DNA of 64,000 nucleotides, from contig JAEDJD010000002.1 in NCBI GenBank assembly GCA_016296505.1, forward strand, positions 1 to 64,000, written 5' to 3'. The position numbers and the translations under genes are program-made. This document shows positions 1 to 8,139 of the stretch, piece after piece; position 1 is the first letter of the stretch, and each line of letters opens with the position of its first letter. This DNA is from Oscillospiraceae bacterium (GTDB lineage Bacteria; Bacillota; Clostridia; Oscillospirales; Ruminococcaceae). The notes below the pieces were generated by a model. That model saw only the letters and a list, made by a program, of their open reading frames with translations, had not been told where the DNA came from and searched no databases.

Positions 1-103
1 TGGCTGAGCTAAGATCATTCTGCACGTAAGCCTTGATGACGCCGGTGATAAAATCAGCAAACGCCAATCCCAGCACCGTTGTCAGCATAATGATGTATTT
101 CAT
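1..103 (-). CDS. Phage-type holin family protein, partial (N-terminus only)
   Basis: The reverse strand encodes about 34 N-terminal residues (MKYIIMLTTVLGLAFADFIT...) before the window ends. The hydrophobic start followed by D-F-x-T-G-x-x-K-A is typical of the small phage/toxin-secretion holin family (TcdE/Phage_holin_4 type), membrane proteins that release endolysin or are kept as secretion aids. The start at 103 is chosen over the in-frame ATG at 109 because the GAAGGGG ribosome site lies directly against the latter and 5-7 bases from the former. A leftward promoter at 369-397 probably drives it across a long leader. With an S24 repressor next door it may mark a prophage edge. The family call rests on a short stretch. 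Confidence 0.5.
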   Translation of the reverse strand, partial: MKYIIMLTTVLGLAFADFITGVIKAYVQNDLSSA

Positions 104-463
104 ATCCATCCCCTTCTGTCATCCGTAAGCAAATTGATTCCGAGCGATTTTCACGCGCTTATGTTGGCAAATCCGTCTACATATGAATAAAAAAATAGTC
201 TCCCACATCAGATGTCAGGCGAAACATCCCGGAGAGAATCGTATTTCAAAAGTTCAATAACGCCCTGTCCCACACTGCTAGGACGCACTACAATTCTGAC
301 CAACTTGCAGTTTGTCCCGATTCATTTGTATCACCCCTTTTGCAGACAGTTTGATTCGCCATACTTTTATTGTAACATATGTTGGCGGTTTTGTCAACAC
401 AAAATCAAACAAATGTTCTGATTCTTTTTTGTATCAAACGTAAAATATCCGCCCTGTATTTTG
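104..463. other. Intergenic region between holin-like gene and repressor
   Basis: About 360 bases with no gene I can support. It holds the leftward promoter (369-397), the 10-bp perfect palindrome AACATATGTT at 374-383, and a small inverted repeat GTCC/GGAC at about 278-295. Short reading frames exist on both strands but lack a family match or a well placed ribosome site. Confidence 0.5.
369..397 (-). promoter_or_regulatory. Leftward sigma-A-type promoter
   Basis: On the minus strand TTGACA (397-392), 17-base spacer, TACAAT (374-369). The -10 element touches the palindrome AACATATGTT (374-383), so a dimeric repressor bound there would block this promoter. It points toward the holin-like gene. 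Confidence 0.6.
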
Positions 464-493
464 TTGACATATCCGGTTACAGTATGTTATAAT
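464..493 (+). promoter_or_regulatory. Promoter of the S24 repressor gene with inverted repeat
   Basis: TTGACA (464-469), 18-base spacer, TATAAT (488-493). ACATA (467-471) and TATGT (483-487) form an inverted repeat inside the promoter and share the ACATAT core with the palindrome at 374-383, suggesting autoregulation by the product of the gene. Confidence 0.7.
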
Positions 494-526
494 GTAGACA
501 AATCAGGAAACAAGGAGATGGACTCC

Positions 527-1177
527 ATGACAATCGGTGAACGAGTACGTGACGCACGTATCAAAAAAGGCTATACACAAGAGGAACTTGCCAAACGACT
601 TGGATATCAGTCGCGCTCATCCGTCAACAAAATCGAAGCAGGCAGAGATATTCCGCGCGCTATGCTTGGCAAACTCGCAGAGGTTCTCGACGTCTCCCCC
701 GCTTATCTGATGGGTTGGGACAGCGCTTCAACAAACGATTCGCTTACAGCTGCGCAATTATCGGCGCATGATTCCAACATTTACCCGATCCGTTTGAAGC
801 GCTTTCCATTACTTGGCAAAATTGCCTGCGGCAAACCAATCTTCGCTGCGGACGATAAGGAAAGCTATGTTATGGCTGATATGGACATTCAAGCCGATTT
901 TTGTCTGAGAGCCAATGGAGATAGTATGACTGGCGCACGTATCCATGACGGTGACATTGTATTCATTCGTGAAATGCCGATGGTAGAAAATGGAGACATC
1001 GCCGCTGTTATGATAGAGGATGAAGCGACGCTTAAACGCGTATTCTACTATCCGGAAACCGGAAAACTGATTCTGAATCCCGAAAATCCTGCCTTTGAAC
1101 CGCTTGTATATATCGGCGAGGAACTGAACGAAATCCGGATTCTTGGCAAGGCTGTATATTTTATGAGCGCTTTATAA
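527..1177 (+). CDS. XRE-family repressor with S24 (LexA-like) autopeptidase domain
   Basis: 216-residue transcriptional repressor of the cI/LexA-like type. Residues 1-65 are a Cro/C1 helix-turn-helix (ERVRDARIKKGYTQEELAKR). After a linker, residues 85-205 form an S24 peptidase fold with the nucleophile in GDSM (Ser133), the general base Lys170 in TLKRV, and a candidate self-cleavage site Cys101-Gly102 (LexA uses Ala-Gly). Such proteins repress prophage or SOS-like genes and are inactivated by RecA-stimulated cleavage. The start at 527 is preferred over in-frame ATG 518 because AAGGAG (512-517) is 9 bases upstream of 527 and touches 518. The adjacent palindromes are candidate operators. Confidence 0.85.
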   Translation: MTIGERVRDARIKKGYTQEELAKRLGYQSRSSVNKIEAGRDIPRAMLGKLAEVLDVSPAYLMGWDSASTNDSLTAAQLSAHDSNIYPIRLKRFPLLGKIACGKPIFAADDKESYVMADMDIQADFCLRANGDSMTGARIHDGDIVFIREMPMVENGDIAAVMIEDEATLKRVFYYPETGKLILNPENPAFEPLVYIGEELNEIRILGKAVYFMSAL

Positions 1178-1308
1178 AGTCTGGCGCATATTAGATGATC
1201 GCGAATCTCCCAACAAAACTTTTTTCATTTGTTTGTTAGTATTGTTTTGTGTATACAAATCTGATTGTTTTTTGCTACATTATTTTTCAAATCGCCGCAA
1301 TATTTTTC

Positions 1309-1337
1309 TTGTATTATTTTGCTCTCTATAGTATGAT
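1309..1337 (+). promoter_or_regulatory. Putative promoter of the M4 peptidase gene
   Basis: TTGTAT (1309-1314), 17-base spacer, TATGAT (1332-1337) in a very AT-rich stretch. It would give a leader of roughly 70 bases. Confidence 0.45.
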
Positions 1338-1411
1338 AAGTTTATTACACTGTAGCTAAATGTGTTACAATGTACCAATCTATCATATCTTTTTTTGAAA
1401 GGACGGTTTAT

Positions 1412-3475
1412 ATGACAAAACATCTCAAACGAATGGTCAGCATGATTGCCGCAACTGCCATGCTGGCACCCACCATGACGCTCGGCGTCTCCGCAGCGAC
1501 CTACGCAACCTTCTACGACTACTACGTTTCAAATCCCTCGCAATCAATTATCCCCGGTAAAAGCTGGTTTACCGTATCGTTAAGCGAGGAAGGCAGCAAC
1601 TACGTTTTATACGATCAGACCAGAAACATAAAATTTGTCAAATCCACATTGGACGGCGATTATAACTTCCTGACAAACAAAAAACTAACGCAAAATAGTC
1701 CGAATCGCCCTGCTATTCCAAAAGTAAATGAAATGGTTTCTTTCAGCAAATCAACAAACCTTGCAACGAAGACTGCATCCTATGAGCAGCAGGCTCTTGC
1801 TACGCTCTATCAGGTACAATCTGTATACGATCGCTACGCGCGCCTTGGCTATTCTGATTTCGGCGCCGGCAGTTCCAATACGCTGTATGTCGCGCTCAAT
1901 TCCGCCGCGGGTCAAGCCAACAGCAATGTGGGCAAGTACCATATTAACGGCAACCTGAATGATAACAAAGCCGGCAACCTCGCGGATTACGCATGGCTAT
2001 GCTTCAGCGAAAAGGCGCAAAACAATGCCGTACATAATTACATGGCTGCCGATGAGGACATCGTCGGTCATGAGCTGACGCATATCATGCTCCTCAAGCG
2101 ATTCGGCTGGACAACCACAACGAATAATCTCGAAACACAGGCAATCATGGAAGCTTACTGCGATATTCTCGGCGAATTGCTCGACAGCAATACGGACTGG
2201 AGAATCGGCTCTGAAAGCTATGTGATCAAGCCGTCCAGCGGCGTGTACTCCCTTCGCGATCTTAGAGCGCCGGCAAATACAAAAGCTCCGGAATCATATT
2301 ATCAAGGTACTCTGCAATTCAAAAATCATACATTCTATACCAACTACAAAGACTACAGCCAAGCGATCAAACAGCAACCAGGTTTGAATTATATCTACGG
2401 TTCAACCGTGCTTTCTCATGCCGCTTATAAAATGTATAACAACGGCATCTACAAAGACCTTTTGACGCAAATTTGGTTCCAGTCGCTCAATTATCTCAGC
2501 TATTTCTGCAAACCGCAATTTGCAAGCTTTGCCGATGTCAGAGAAGCAGTTACGGTCGCTGCAAATAGCGTACTCTATAATCGGGGTTACTCTGCATCCG
2601 AACATAAGAAGTATATCGGTATCATCAATCAGGCATTTGACGAAGCAGATATTCCGGCAATGCGCTATACTACAACTCGTCAGAATCAAGCTGCAAATAC
2701 GTCCAATATGGCTGACTTCATCAGAGCTGAGTCCCGTAAATATCCGACCGGTAAATATTGGTCCAACGGTGACATCGAATCCTATTCTTCTACCATTGGT
2801 TCTACTTCAATCAACAAGATCATCGTAAATGCAACATTCGATAAGGGCTATAATAAATCGTTCAATTATGAAATCGAAGAGCCGTATTATGAGTGTGCTG
2901 GCTTTGCAAAGAAGCTGCAGATGGATTACTTCGGAACCACAAAGTTTTTGCATATTGATGAGAATGAAAATTCCGTCACATATGAGCCGCGCATCGGCGA
3001 TCATCTCCGTATCACATCAGAAATGAATTCGCGGTATGAAGAAAACGGTGCGCACAGCATCTTTGTCAGCGGCGTAAAACAAAATACCAACGGCACCATT
3101 ACCCTTACATATGCGGACTGCAATTCGGACGGAAACAACATCATCGGATGGAACAAACAAATCTCCTATGATCTTTCTACGGGCAGGGTGGGAAGCGGTC
3201 GCTTTGGCTATGGTTATCAGGTCATGTGGGTGGAACGTCCGATTATGCTCGGCGACGTGAACGGCGACTCTTTCGTAAATACTCAGGATTTAAACCTCAT
3301 GCAGACGCTGATCAACAGAGGCTCGACTTATTCCACAAATTCCACTACCGATCTGGCATATCGTAATTTTGCCGCAGACGTCAACAAAGACGGCAAGATT
3401 ACATCGAGCGATAAGACGCTTCTGAATACGCAGTTGAATAATACCAGCGGCATCAGCCTCGTATTCGTGAAATAA
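1412..3475 (+). CDS. Secreted M4-like metallopeptidase with NlpC/CHAP-like domain and dockerin
   Basis: 687-residue secreted multidomain protein. A Sec signal peptide (about 1-32, ending VSA) is followed by a thermolysin-type zinc peptidase region with H220-E-L-T-H224 and a downstream E247-A-Y-C-D251, matching the M4 HExxH...ExxxD arrangement. Residues about 440-590 resemble Clostridial cysteine peptidase/amidase modules: FxxGKYW-like start (YPTGKYWSNG), candidate nucleophile Cys495 in ECAGFA, His548 in AHSIFV, and a YADCN strand. The last about 70 residues hold two calcium-loop repeats (DVNGDSFVN, DVNKDGKIT), a type I dockerin. ATG 1412 follows a GAAAGGA site; the in-frame ATG 1370 would disrupt the signal peptide. 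It probably docks to a cell-surface scaffold. Substrate is unknown. Confidence 0.8.
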   Translation: MTKHLKRMVSMIAATAMLAPTMTLGVSAATYATFYDYYVSNPSQSIIPGKSWFTVSLSEEGSNYVLYDQTRNIKFVKSTLDGDYNFLTNKKLTQNSPNRPAIPKVNEMVSFSKSTNLATKTASYEQQALATLYQVQSVYDRYARLGYSDFGAGSSNTLYVALNSAAGQANSNVGKYHINGNLNDNKAGNLADYAWLCFSEKAQNNAVHNYMAADEDIVGHELTHIMLLKRFGWTTTTNNLETQAIMEAYCDILGELLDSNTDWRIGSESYVIKPSSGVYSLRDLRAPANTKAPESYYQGTLQFKNHTFYTNYKDYSQAIKQQPGLNYIYGSTVLSHAAYKMYNNGIYKDLLTQIWFQSLNYLSYFCKPQFASFADVREAVTVAANSVLYNRGYSASEHKKYIGIINQAFDEADIPAMRYTTTRQNQAANTSNMADFIRAESRKYPTGKYWSNGDIESYSSTIGSTSINKIIVNATFDKGYNKSFNYEIEEPYYECAGFAKKLQMDYFGTTKFLHIDENENSVTYEPRIGDHLRITSEMNSRYEENGAHSIFVSGVKQNTNGTITLTYADCNSDGNNIIGWNKQISYDLSTGRVGSGRFGYGYQVMWVERPIMLGDVNGDSFVNTQDLNLMQTLINRGSTYSTNSTTDLAYRNFAADVNKDGKITSSDKTLLNTQLNNTSGISLVFVK

Positions 3476-3500
3476 TACCCTTTGACGCACAACAAAATCA

Positions 3501-3538
3501 AAGAACCGAGAACATTTCGCTTCTCGGTTCTTTCTTTT
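3501..3538 (+). terminator. Rho-independent terminator
   Basis: Perfect 12-bp stem (AAGAACCGAGAA / TTCTCGGTTCTT) with an 8-base loop, followed by TTTCTTTT. It ends the peptidase transcript and lies between convergent genes, so it may also serve ispF. Confidence 0.85.
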
Positions 3539-3567
3539 ATCCATCATAAATCTATCAGGCTATCCTA

Positions 3568-4050
3568 TCATATCCTGCAAAGCAGACAAACACAGTGCGC
3601 GGCAATGCCCTCCTCGCTGCCGGTAAAGCCAAGCTTTTCCTCTGTTGTCGCTTTCACGCTGATCTGCGAAATATCGCAGCCAATCGCTACGCTGAGCCGC
3701 TTACGCATCTGCATGATATGCGGTGCCATTTTAGGCGCCTGCGCAAGAATTGTCGCGTCAAGATTGCCGAGCTGCCAGCCCTCCTTTTGGATGATCGCAG
3801 TCACATGACGCAAAAGCTGAATACTGTCCGCCCCTGCATACTGCGGATCCGTATCGGGAAAATGCTTTCCGATATCGCCGAGCGCCAGCGCACCAAGCAT
3901 CGCGTCCATGACGGCGTGCGTCAGAACGTCCGCGTCCGAATGTCCAAGCAAACCGAGCCGATGCGGAATATCCACACCGCCAATAATCAGCTTGCGATTT
4001 TCGGTCAGCTTGTGAACATCGTAGCCATGACCAATCCGGATATCAGCCAT
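3568..4050 (-). CDS. ispF: 2-C-methyl-D-erythritol 2,4-cyclodiphosphate synthase
   Basis: 160-residue enzyme of the MEP isoprenoid pathway; it cyclises CDP-ME 2-phosphate to ME-cPP with release of CMP. Family marks: [12 protein letters not shown] at the N-terminus (metal ligands Asp and His), [18 protein letters not shown] in the middle, and the [10 protein letters not shown] loop near the C-terminus. The length is typical. ATG 4050 overlaps the end of ispD by 8 bases, implying translational coupling; longer in-frame starts would run into ispD coding sequence. Last gene of the zinc-ribbon-ispD-ispF operon. Confidence 0.95.
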   Translation of the reverse strand: MADIRIGHGYDVHKLTENRKLIIGGVDIPHRLGLLGHSDADVLTHAVMDAMLGALALGDIGKHFPDTDPQYAGADSIQLLRHVTAIIQKEGWQLGNLDATILAQAPKMAPHIMQMRKRLSVAIGCDISQISVKATTEEKLGFTGSEEGIAAHCVCLLCRI

Positions 4051-4750
4051 GAGAAAATTCCTCCTTTGCAAGCAGCGCCTCGGCAACTGCAAAATCCTCT
4101 GGTGTTGTCAGCTTGAGATTGGAATATGCGCCCTCGGTCATCGTGACCGAAACGCCAAGCGCCTCCACAAGCTGACAGTCATCGGTATAATCCTTGCCCT
4201 GTTCCGAGGCAAGCCGCATGGCGTCCTGATACAGAGACAGACGGAATACCTGCGGCGTCTGCGTCTGCCAGAGTGCTGCACGATCCGGCGTTTCTGCAAT
4301 CACGCCGTTTCGCACGACTTTTATCGTATCCTTGACGGGTACGCCCAGCGTTGCCGCACCGGAAATGCGCGCGTCCGCAATGACTTTTTCAATATCCGCA
4401 GGGCGTATTAACGGTCTTGCGCCGTCATGGATGGCGATATATTCAGCCGGAAATGCGATCGCGTTGACGCCATTCCGCACACTCTGCTGACGCGTATCGC
4501 CGCCTGCCGTGACGGTCACCGGAATTGTGAGCGGATACTCAATTTCTGAAATTGCGCGCCAGAAATCATCCGCGTCCTTTTCCCGACAGATAACAACAAG
4601 CCCCGCAATGCTTTCGCAATCGCAAAAGCTGCGGAGCACTTGATGCAGAACCGTTGTATCCCTAAGCGGATGCAGGATCTTATGAATGCCGCCCATTCTG
4701 GTCGCGTTTCCGGCACAGACCAAAACGGCAGCAGTATCTTTTATACGCAT
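4043..4750 (-). CDS. ispD: 2-C-methyl-D-erythritol 4-phosphate cytidylyltransferase
   Basis: 235-residue MEP-pathway enzyme that transfers CMP from CTP to MEP. The N-terminal nucleotide-binding loop is present as [13 protein letters not shown], with [10 protein letters not shown] and the [10 protein letters not shown] region further on. In many IspD proteins the loop reads AAGxGxRMG; here it begins C-A-G-N-A-T-R-M, keeping the Arg. It starts 3 bases after the upstream gene's stop codon, so its ribosome site lies inside that gene, and it overlaps ispF by 8 bases. The adjacent ispD and ispF catalyse steps 3 and 5 of the pathway. Confidence 0.93.
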   Translation of the reverse strand: MRIKDTAAVLVCAGNATRMGGIHKILHPLRDTTVLHQVLRSFCDCESIAGLVVICREKDADDFWRAISEIEYPLTIPVTVTAGGDTRQQSVRNGVNAIAFPAEYIAIHDGARPLIRPADIEKVIADARISGAATLGVPVKDTIKVVRNGVIAETPDRAALWQTQTPQVFRLSLYQDAMRLASEQGKDYTDDCQLVEALGVSVTMTEGAYSNLKLTTPEDFAVAEALLAKEEFSHG

Positions 4751-4753
4751 GAA

Positions 4754-5353
4754 TCAATCAACGCCCGGCGCTTTCGTGCCGCAGACTGTGCAGAACAGCG
4801 CGTCAGAACTGAGTACCTCGCCGCAATTCGGACATACGCTCTGAACAGGAGCAGCAGGCGCTTCCGGCTGTGCAGAACGATCCGGAATCTTATTACCGCA
4901 CGATGCACAGAACATCGCGTCTTCAGCGAGAACTTGTCCGCAAAACGGACAGATCGGCTGAACAGCGGCTGGCGCAGCCGGAGCTGGTGGCGGTGTCGGA
5001 ACCGCAGCGCCGCAGCTCGGACAGAATCTTGAGCCAATCTGAACCGATTTTCCGCACGCCTGACAGGCAACAGCGCCTTCCAACGCCTCAATCTCACGAT
5101 TTTTGGCTTCCAGATTTGTTTTCAGTTCATTGATTGCAGCAAAAATCTCTGCATATTCCGGTGACGGATTTTCACAATTTTCAGTATAGAACTTCTCACC
5201 GATATCGCGATAACGGTTACGCAGTTCATTTTCAATCGCCGCAATATCCTTACGAACACGGTTTTTATCCGCGAGGTTTTTGGCGTTGTCAGAAACCTGC
5301 TTTGCAGTTTTAGATACAGAAGCGGTCAGTTTGTCAAAAAAATCCATTGCCAT
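4754..5353 (-). CDS. Zinc-ribbon protein with N-terminal coiled coil
   Basis: 199 residues, no recognised enzymatic domain. The N-terminal half (1-105) is charged and predicted helical/coiled coil. Three CxxC-x(10-12)-CxxC double zinc ribbons follow (CQACGKS...FCPSCG, CPFCG...FCASCG, CPNCG...FCTVCG), joined by Pro/Ala-rich linkers. This layout is common in Firmicutes proteins of unknown function. ATG 5353 is chosen because GGAGGA lies 8 bases upstream; a longer in-frame TTG start at 5374 has no site. First gene of an operon with ispD-ispF; nothing in the sequence ties it to isoprenoid synthesis. Confidence 0.8.
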   Translation of the reverse strand: MAMDFFDKLTASVSKTAKQVSDNAKNLADKNRVRKDIAAIENELRNRYRDIGEKFYTENCENPSPEYAEIFAAINELKTNLEAKNREIEALEGAVACQACGKSVQIGSRFCPSCGAAVPTPPPAPAAPAAVQPICPFCGQVLAEDAMFCASCGNKIPDRSAQPEAPAAPVQSVCPNCGEVLSSDALFCTVCGTKAPGVD

Positions 5354-5398
5354 AATTCTATTCCTCCTTATCAAACACGCCGCAATGGCGTTTCATCT

Positions 5399-5427
5399 AT
5401 TATAGCATATTTAACGGATTTTGTCAA
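5399..5427 (-). promoter_or_regulatory. Promoter of the zinc-ribbon-ispD-ispF operon
   Basis: Minus strand TTGACA (5427-5422), 17-base spacer ending TGC, TATAAT (5404-5399). A consensus sigma-A promoter about 45 bases before the ATG at 5353. Confidence 0.8.
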
Positions 5428-5709
5428 CCGACAACCAATGAAGCTACTGATATTCTACACCTCTGTTCTTTCATTCCAGTGATACACGCAATGCTTTTGC
5501 ACGCTGAGTCAACTGCATACTGTCATGCTTCATGTATTCAGTTTCCATGCCGAAAGTCAATCGAATTCGACTGAATTCTGCATAATTACGCGGTTTTCGC
5601 GGCAATCCTGCTCGTCATTTTCCTCCATAGCGAAAGCTATTCTATTTTCATTTTCCCGAATTCTGAACTGTTTACAATCACAGAAAGACTACGGTTTGCA
5701 GTTTTCGGC

Positions 5710-5738
5710 TTGACTTCTTCGGCAAAATATGCTATAAT
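5710..5738 (+). promoter_or_regulatory. Promoter of the SCIFF gene
   Basis: TTGACT (5710-5715), 17-base spacer, TATAAT (5733-5738). Transcription would begin near 5745, just before the leader hairpin CTGCGGA-TGC-TCCGCAG at 5759-5775. Confidence 0.75.
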
Positions 5739-5801
5739 ATTATAGAGTAAATCTCATGCTGCGGATGCTCCGCAGACATTCCGTTGAAGGAGGGACTTAT
5801 C

Positions 5802-5957
5802 ATGCGTCATATCCAGACCATTGAAACTCGCAGCCTTTGCGAGAGCGCAAAGAACGGCGGCTGCGGCGAATGCCAGACTTCCTGCCAGTCTGCGTGCAAG
5901 ACGAGCTGCGGCATTGCAAATCAGCAGTGCGAAAGCAAACAGCAGAAGAAGCAGTAA
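5802..5957 (+). CDS. SCIFF (six-cysteines-in-forty-five) ranthipeptide precursor
   Basis: 51-residue peptide MRHIQTIETRSLC... containing the SCIFF hallmark GGCGECQTSCQSACKTSC followed by a last Cys (Cys21, 24, 28, 32, 36, 43), plus an extra Cys13. In this nearly universal Clostridial family a radical SAM/SPASM maturase forms Cys thioether crosslinks. The role of the mature peptide is unsettled. The ATG follows GAAGGAGGG with good spacing. The gene has its own promoter, a 7-bp leader hairpin and its own terminator, so it is monocistronic. The maturase that usually sits beside it is absent here; the next gene is an ECF sigma factor. The tail SKQQKKQ is very polar. Confidence 0.93.
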   Translation: MRHIQTIETRSLCESAKNGGCGECQTSCQSACKTSCGIANQQCESKQQKKQ

Positions 5958-5973
5958 TTGCAGATACGATATG

Positions 5974-6010
5974 CGCCGTCCGGCTTTCGGGCGGCGTTTT
6001 TCGTTTTTTT
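5974..6010 (+). terminator. Terminator of the SCIFF gene
   Basis: Stem CGCCGTCCG / CGGGCGGCG (one G-T pair) with a 5-base loop, then a T-rich tract TTTTTCGTTTTTTT. It separates the SCIFF transcript from the sigma factor gene. Confidence 0.85.
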
Positions 6011-6070
6011 ATAAAAATCTGTGACCGATTATCACCGTTCGGGACTACATATGCAGAGGGAGGTGAGTTC

Positions 6071-6631
6071 TTGCAACAAGACAACATCATCATTTCGCTG
6101 CTGCAGAAGCGAGATGAAACAGCATTACAGCTCATCAGGACACAAAACGATGCATTATGCTATCAGATTGCGTACCGAATGACTGGCAGCCGCGAGGACG
6201 CAGAAGAAGTGCTCAACGATATGCTGCTTGCTGTCTGGAATTCGATCCCGCCGCAGAAACCTGACAATCTCCGCGCCTATGTCACCGCGCTCACCGGCAG
6301 GATCGCGATAAAAAAATATGAACATACACACCGTATCAAGCGCGGAGGAACACAATTTGCAGCCGCCCTCGATGAGCTTAGCGAGATCATCCCCTCGGAT
6401 ACATATGTGGAACGGGAGATTGAACAGCGCGAGCTGACCGATGCCCTGACTGCATGGCTCCGTACCCTACAGCCGGATCAAAGGCGCATTTTTATGCAGA
6501 GATATTATCTGTCAGAATCTGTGCGGCAGATCGCGGAGCAGAATCAAATGGGTGTCAGCGCCGTCAAAATGACGCTGCTGCGCCTGCGTAAGAAACTCAA
6601 AGATTATCTCAGAAAGGAGGATTTATTATGA
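6071..6631 (+). CDS. ECF-type RNA polymerase sigma factor
   Basis: 186-residue sigma-70 family factor of the extracytoplasmic type. Region 2 spans about residues 20-85 (YRMTGSREDAEEVLNDMLLAVW). Region 4 covers about 125-180 (LTAWLRTLQPDQRRIFMQRYYLSESVRQIAEQNQMGVSAVKMTLLRLRKKLK), a helix-turn-helix for the -35 box. A TTG start at 6071 is inferred: GGGAGG lies 7 bases upstream and no in-frame ATG or GTG sits between the SCIFF terminator and region 2. The stop overlaps the next start (ATGA), so it is translationally coupled to its likely membrane partner. Confidence 0.85.
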   Translation: MQQDNIIISLLQKRDETALQLIRTQNDALCYQIAYRMTGSREDAEEVLNDMLLAVWNSIPPQKPDNLRAYVTALTGRIAIKKYEHTHRIKRGGTQFAAALDELSEIIPSDTYVEREIEQRELTDALTAWLRTLQPDQRRIFMQRYYLSESVRQIAEQNQMGVSAVKMTLLRLRKKLKDYLRKEDLL

Positions 6632-8139
6632 ACGCACTCGATATCATGCAGGCACTGCGCGATGTGCCGGAGGACCTGATCGACGAATGCTTTGTTGATA
6701 CAGCGAAAAGAATCACACACAAGCAATCCGCAGCAAATCCGACTATTTCCCAATCATCCGTAGCATATAACGTACCCACGAATCGGCATAAAAAAACTGT
6801 ACGCCCATATGCGTTTTCCGGAATCGTTGCGGCAGCCTGTCTGCTGTTTGCAGTCGGATTCGGCGGCATGATGTTGCACGAGAGCCGGAATACGCAGCCT
6901 GTTCTGACATCCGGAGAGCAATCGGCTGATGTCACAGAAGTGCAGCAGAAAACGCTCGCGCCCCTGTCCGCACCCGAATATGTCCCGCTGGAGCTTCACG
7001 AACCGCCGCGCACCGGTACAATTGAGGAGGCAGAAGCAGTCAGAATCGCCGGACAGCAGCGCTTCACCGAAAACGGCAGCAAGCCCGCAATCATCGATAA
7101 GCGTGCCTATATTGACAAGTATTTTTCGGCAGATTCCGAGGTAGACTATAACGACATCGAAGCGAAAAGCTATCTCTACCACATGATGCTCAACAGCATT
7201 GACTATTACCGTACCGCAGAGGGCACCATGAATTGTGCGATCCCGGACGGCGTAACCGAAGTGGTGTTTCAGGTGGATCTGGTCAATCATACCGCATATG
7301 AACGGCAGTCGCTGCCCGAACAGCCAACCATTGAAATGTTTATCGCCGACAATATACAATACACAGCAACGCCGCAAGACAAAACATATCATTCGCAAAG
7401 AAACCCAATGCGAATGCAGGATTTTATCGTCAGCGACAATGACCGCGCTTGGGTAGATGAAAACGGCGAAACCTTCGGCATATACAGATCGGTTTCATTG
7501 TTCCCCGGCATCTGCAGCAGCAGCCTGTTTCCGCAGGCTTACGCAATGGCGATGCTCAGGGATTTTAACAAATGGCAGGTCACAGGCACGGAAATCCGGC
7601 TTGACAGAAACTGCGCTGTCCTTGAGGGCAGCTTTCAGGAGGTCAGCTGCAGGCTCTCTATTGATGTGGAAACCGGCATTCTGCTGAACAACGAGATGTC
7701 TGGTGAGGACGGAAAACACTACAGCAATTTCGAGTTGACCTCGCTGACGGTCGATGCTGAAATCGACGTCAAACGCTTTGATCCCGACGGATACACCTAC
7801 ATTGACGCAGATGCCGTTTATCTCGATCCGGAACACACCATCAGAGCACCGCATACCGATGTTGATTACGAAATCAATGAAAGCGGTCAGACCTACGGGT
7901 CAACGCCGGACAGCGTCTATCTTGAGGACTATCCGGATTTGATCGCAGTCATCGGTGATAACGGCAGGCAGGGTTATATTTACAAAGAAGATTTTATCGG
8001 TAATCCACCTGATTCGCCGGAAGAATCAGAAAAAATCGCGGAAGCGCAGCACAACGGCACCTATGTACCGAAAACAGTCAATGTCTATGATTCAGACGGC
8101 AAAACTGTTATTGACACATTCACCGAAAATTTAAGATGA
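6628..8139 (+). CDS. Membrane-anchored putative anti-sigma/sensor protein
   Basis: 503 residues, not assigned to a named family. A cytoplasmic stretch of about 60 residues beginning MNALDIMQALRDVPEDLIDECF precedes a single membrane segment (about 68-90, YAFSGIVAAACLLFAVGFGGMMLH). A large acidic extracellular region without recognised domains follows. The order, a short N-terminal tail, one TM and an outside domain, directly coupled to an ECF sigma gene by an ATGA overlap, fits an anti-sigma factor that binds the sigma factor inside and senses a signal outside. That role is inferred from context; no zinc-binding anti-sigma motif (HxxxCxxC) is visible. Confidence 0.6.
   Translation: MNALDIMQALRDVPEDLIDECFVDTAKRITHKQSAANPTISQSSVAYNVPTNRHKKTVRPYAFSGIVAAACLLFAVGFGGMMLHESRNTQPVLTSGEQSADVTEVQQKTLAPLSAPEYVPLELHEPPRTGTIEEAEAVRIAGQQRFTENGSKPAIIDKRAYIDKYFSADSEVDYNDIEAKSYLYHMMLNSIDYYRTAEGTMNCAIPDGVTEVVFQVDLVNHTAYERQSLPEQPTIEMFIADNIQYTATPQDKTYHSQRNPMRMQDFIVSDNDRAWVDENGETFGIYRSVSLFPGICSSSLFPQAYAMAMLRDFNKWQVTGTEIRLDRNCAVLEGSFQEVSCRLSIDVETGILLNNEMSGEDGKHYSNFELTSLTVDAEIDVKRFDPDGYTYIDADAVYLDPEHTIRAPHTDVDYEINESGQTYGSTPDSVYLEDYPDLIAVIGDNGRQGYIYKEDFIGNPPDSPEESEKIAEAQHNGTYVPKTVNVYDSDGKTVIDTFTENLR

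Larger units (their letters stand above)
5354..5801. other. Intergenic region with divergent promoters
   Basis: Holds the leftward promoter (5399-5427), the SCIFF promoter (5710-5738) and the leader hairpin (5759-5775). The stretch 5430-5705 has no convincing gene; a 62-codon frame at 5525-5713 lacks a ribosome site and family resemblance. Confidence 0.5.

Noticed and set aside
212..421. 69-codon open frame on the plus strand
   Set aside because: No ribosome site, no family resemblance, and it runs through the leftward promoter and palindrome.
5525..5713. 62-codon open frame upstream of the SCIFF promoter
   Set aside because: Composition is low-complexity Ser/Phe/Arg with no ribosome site; it ends inside the SCIFF promoter.
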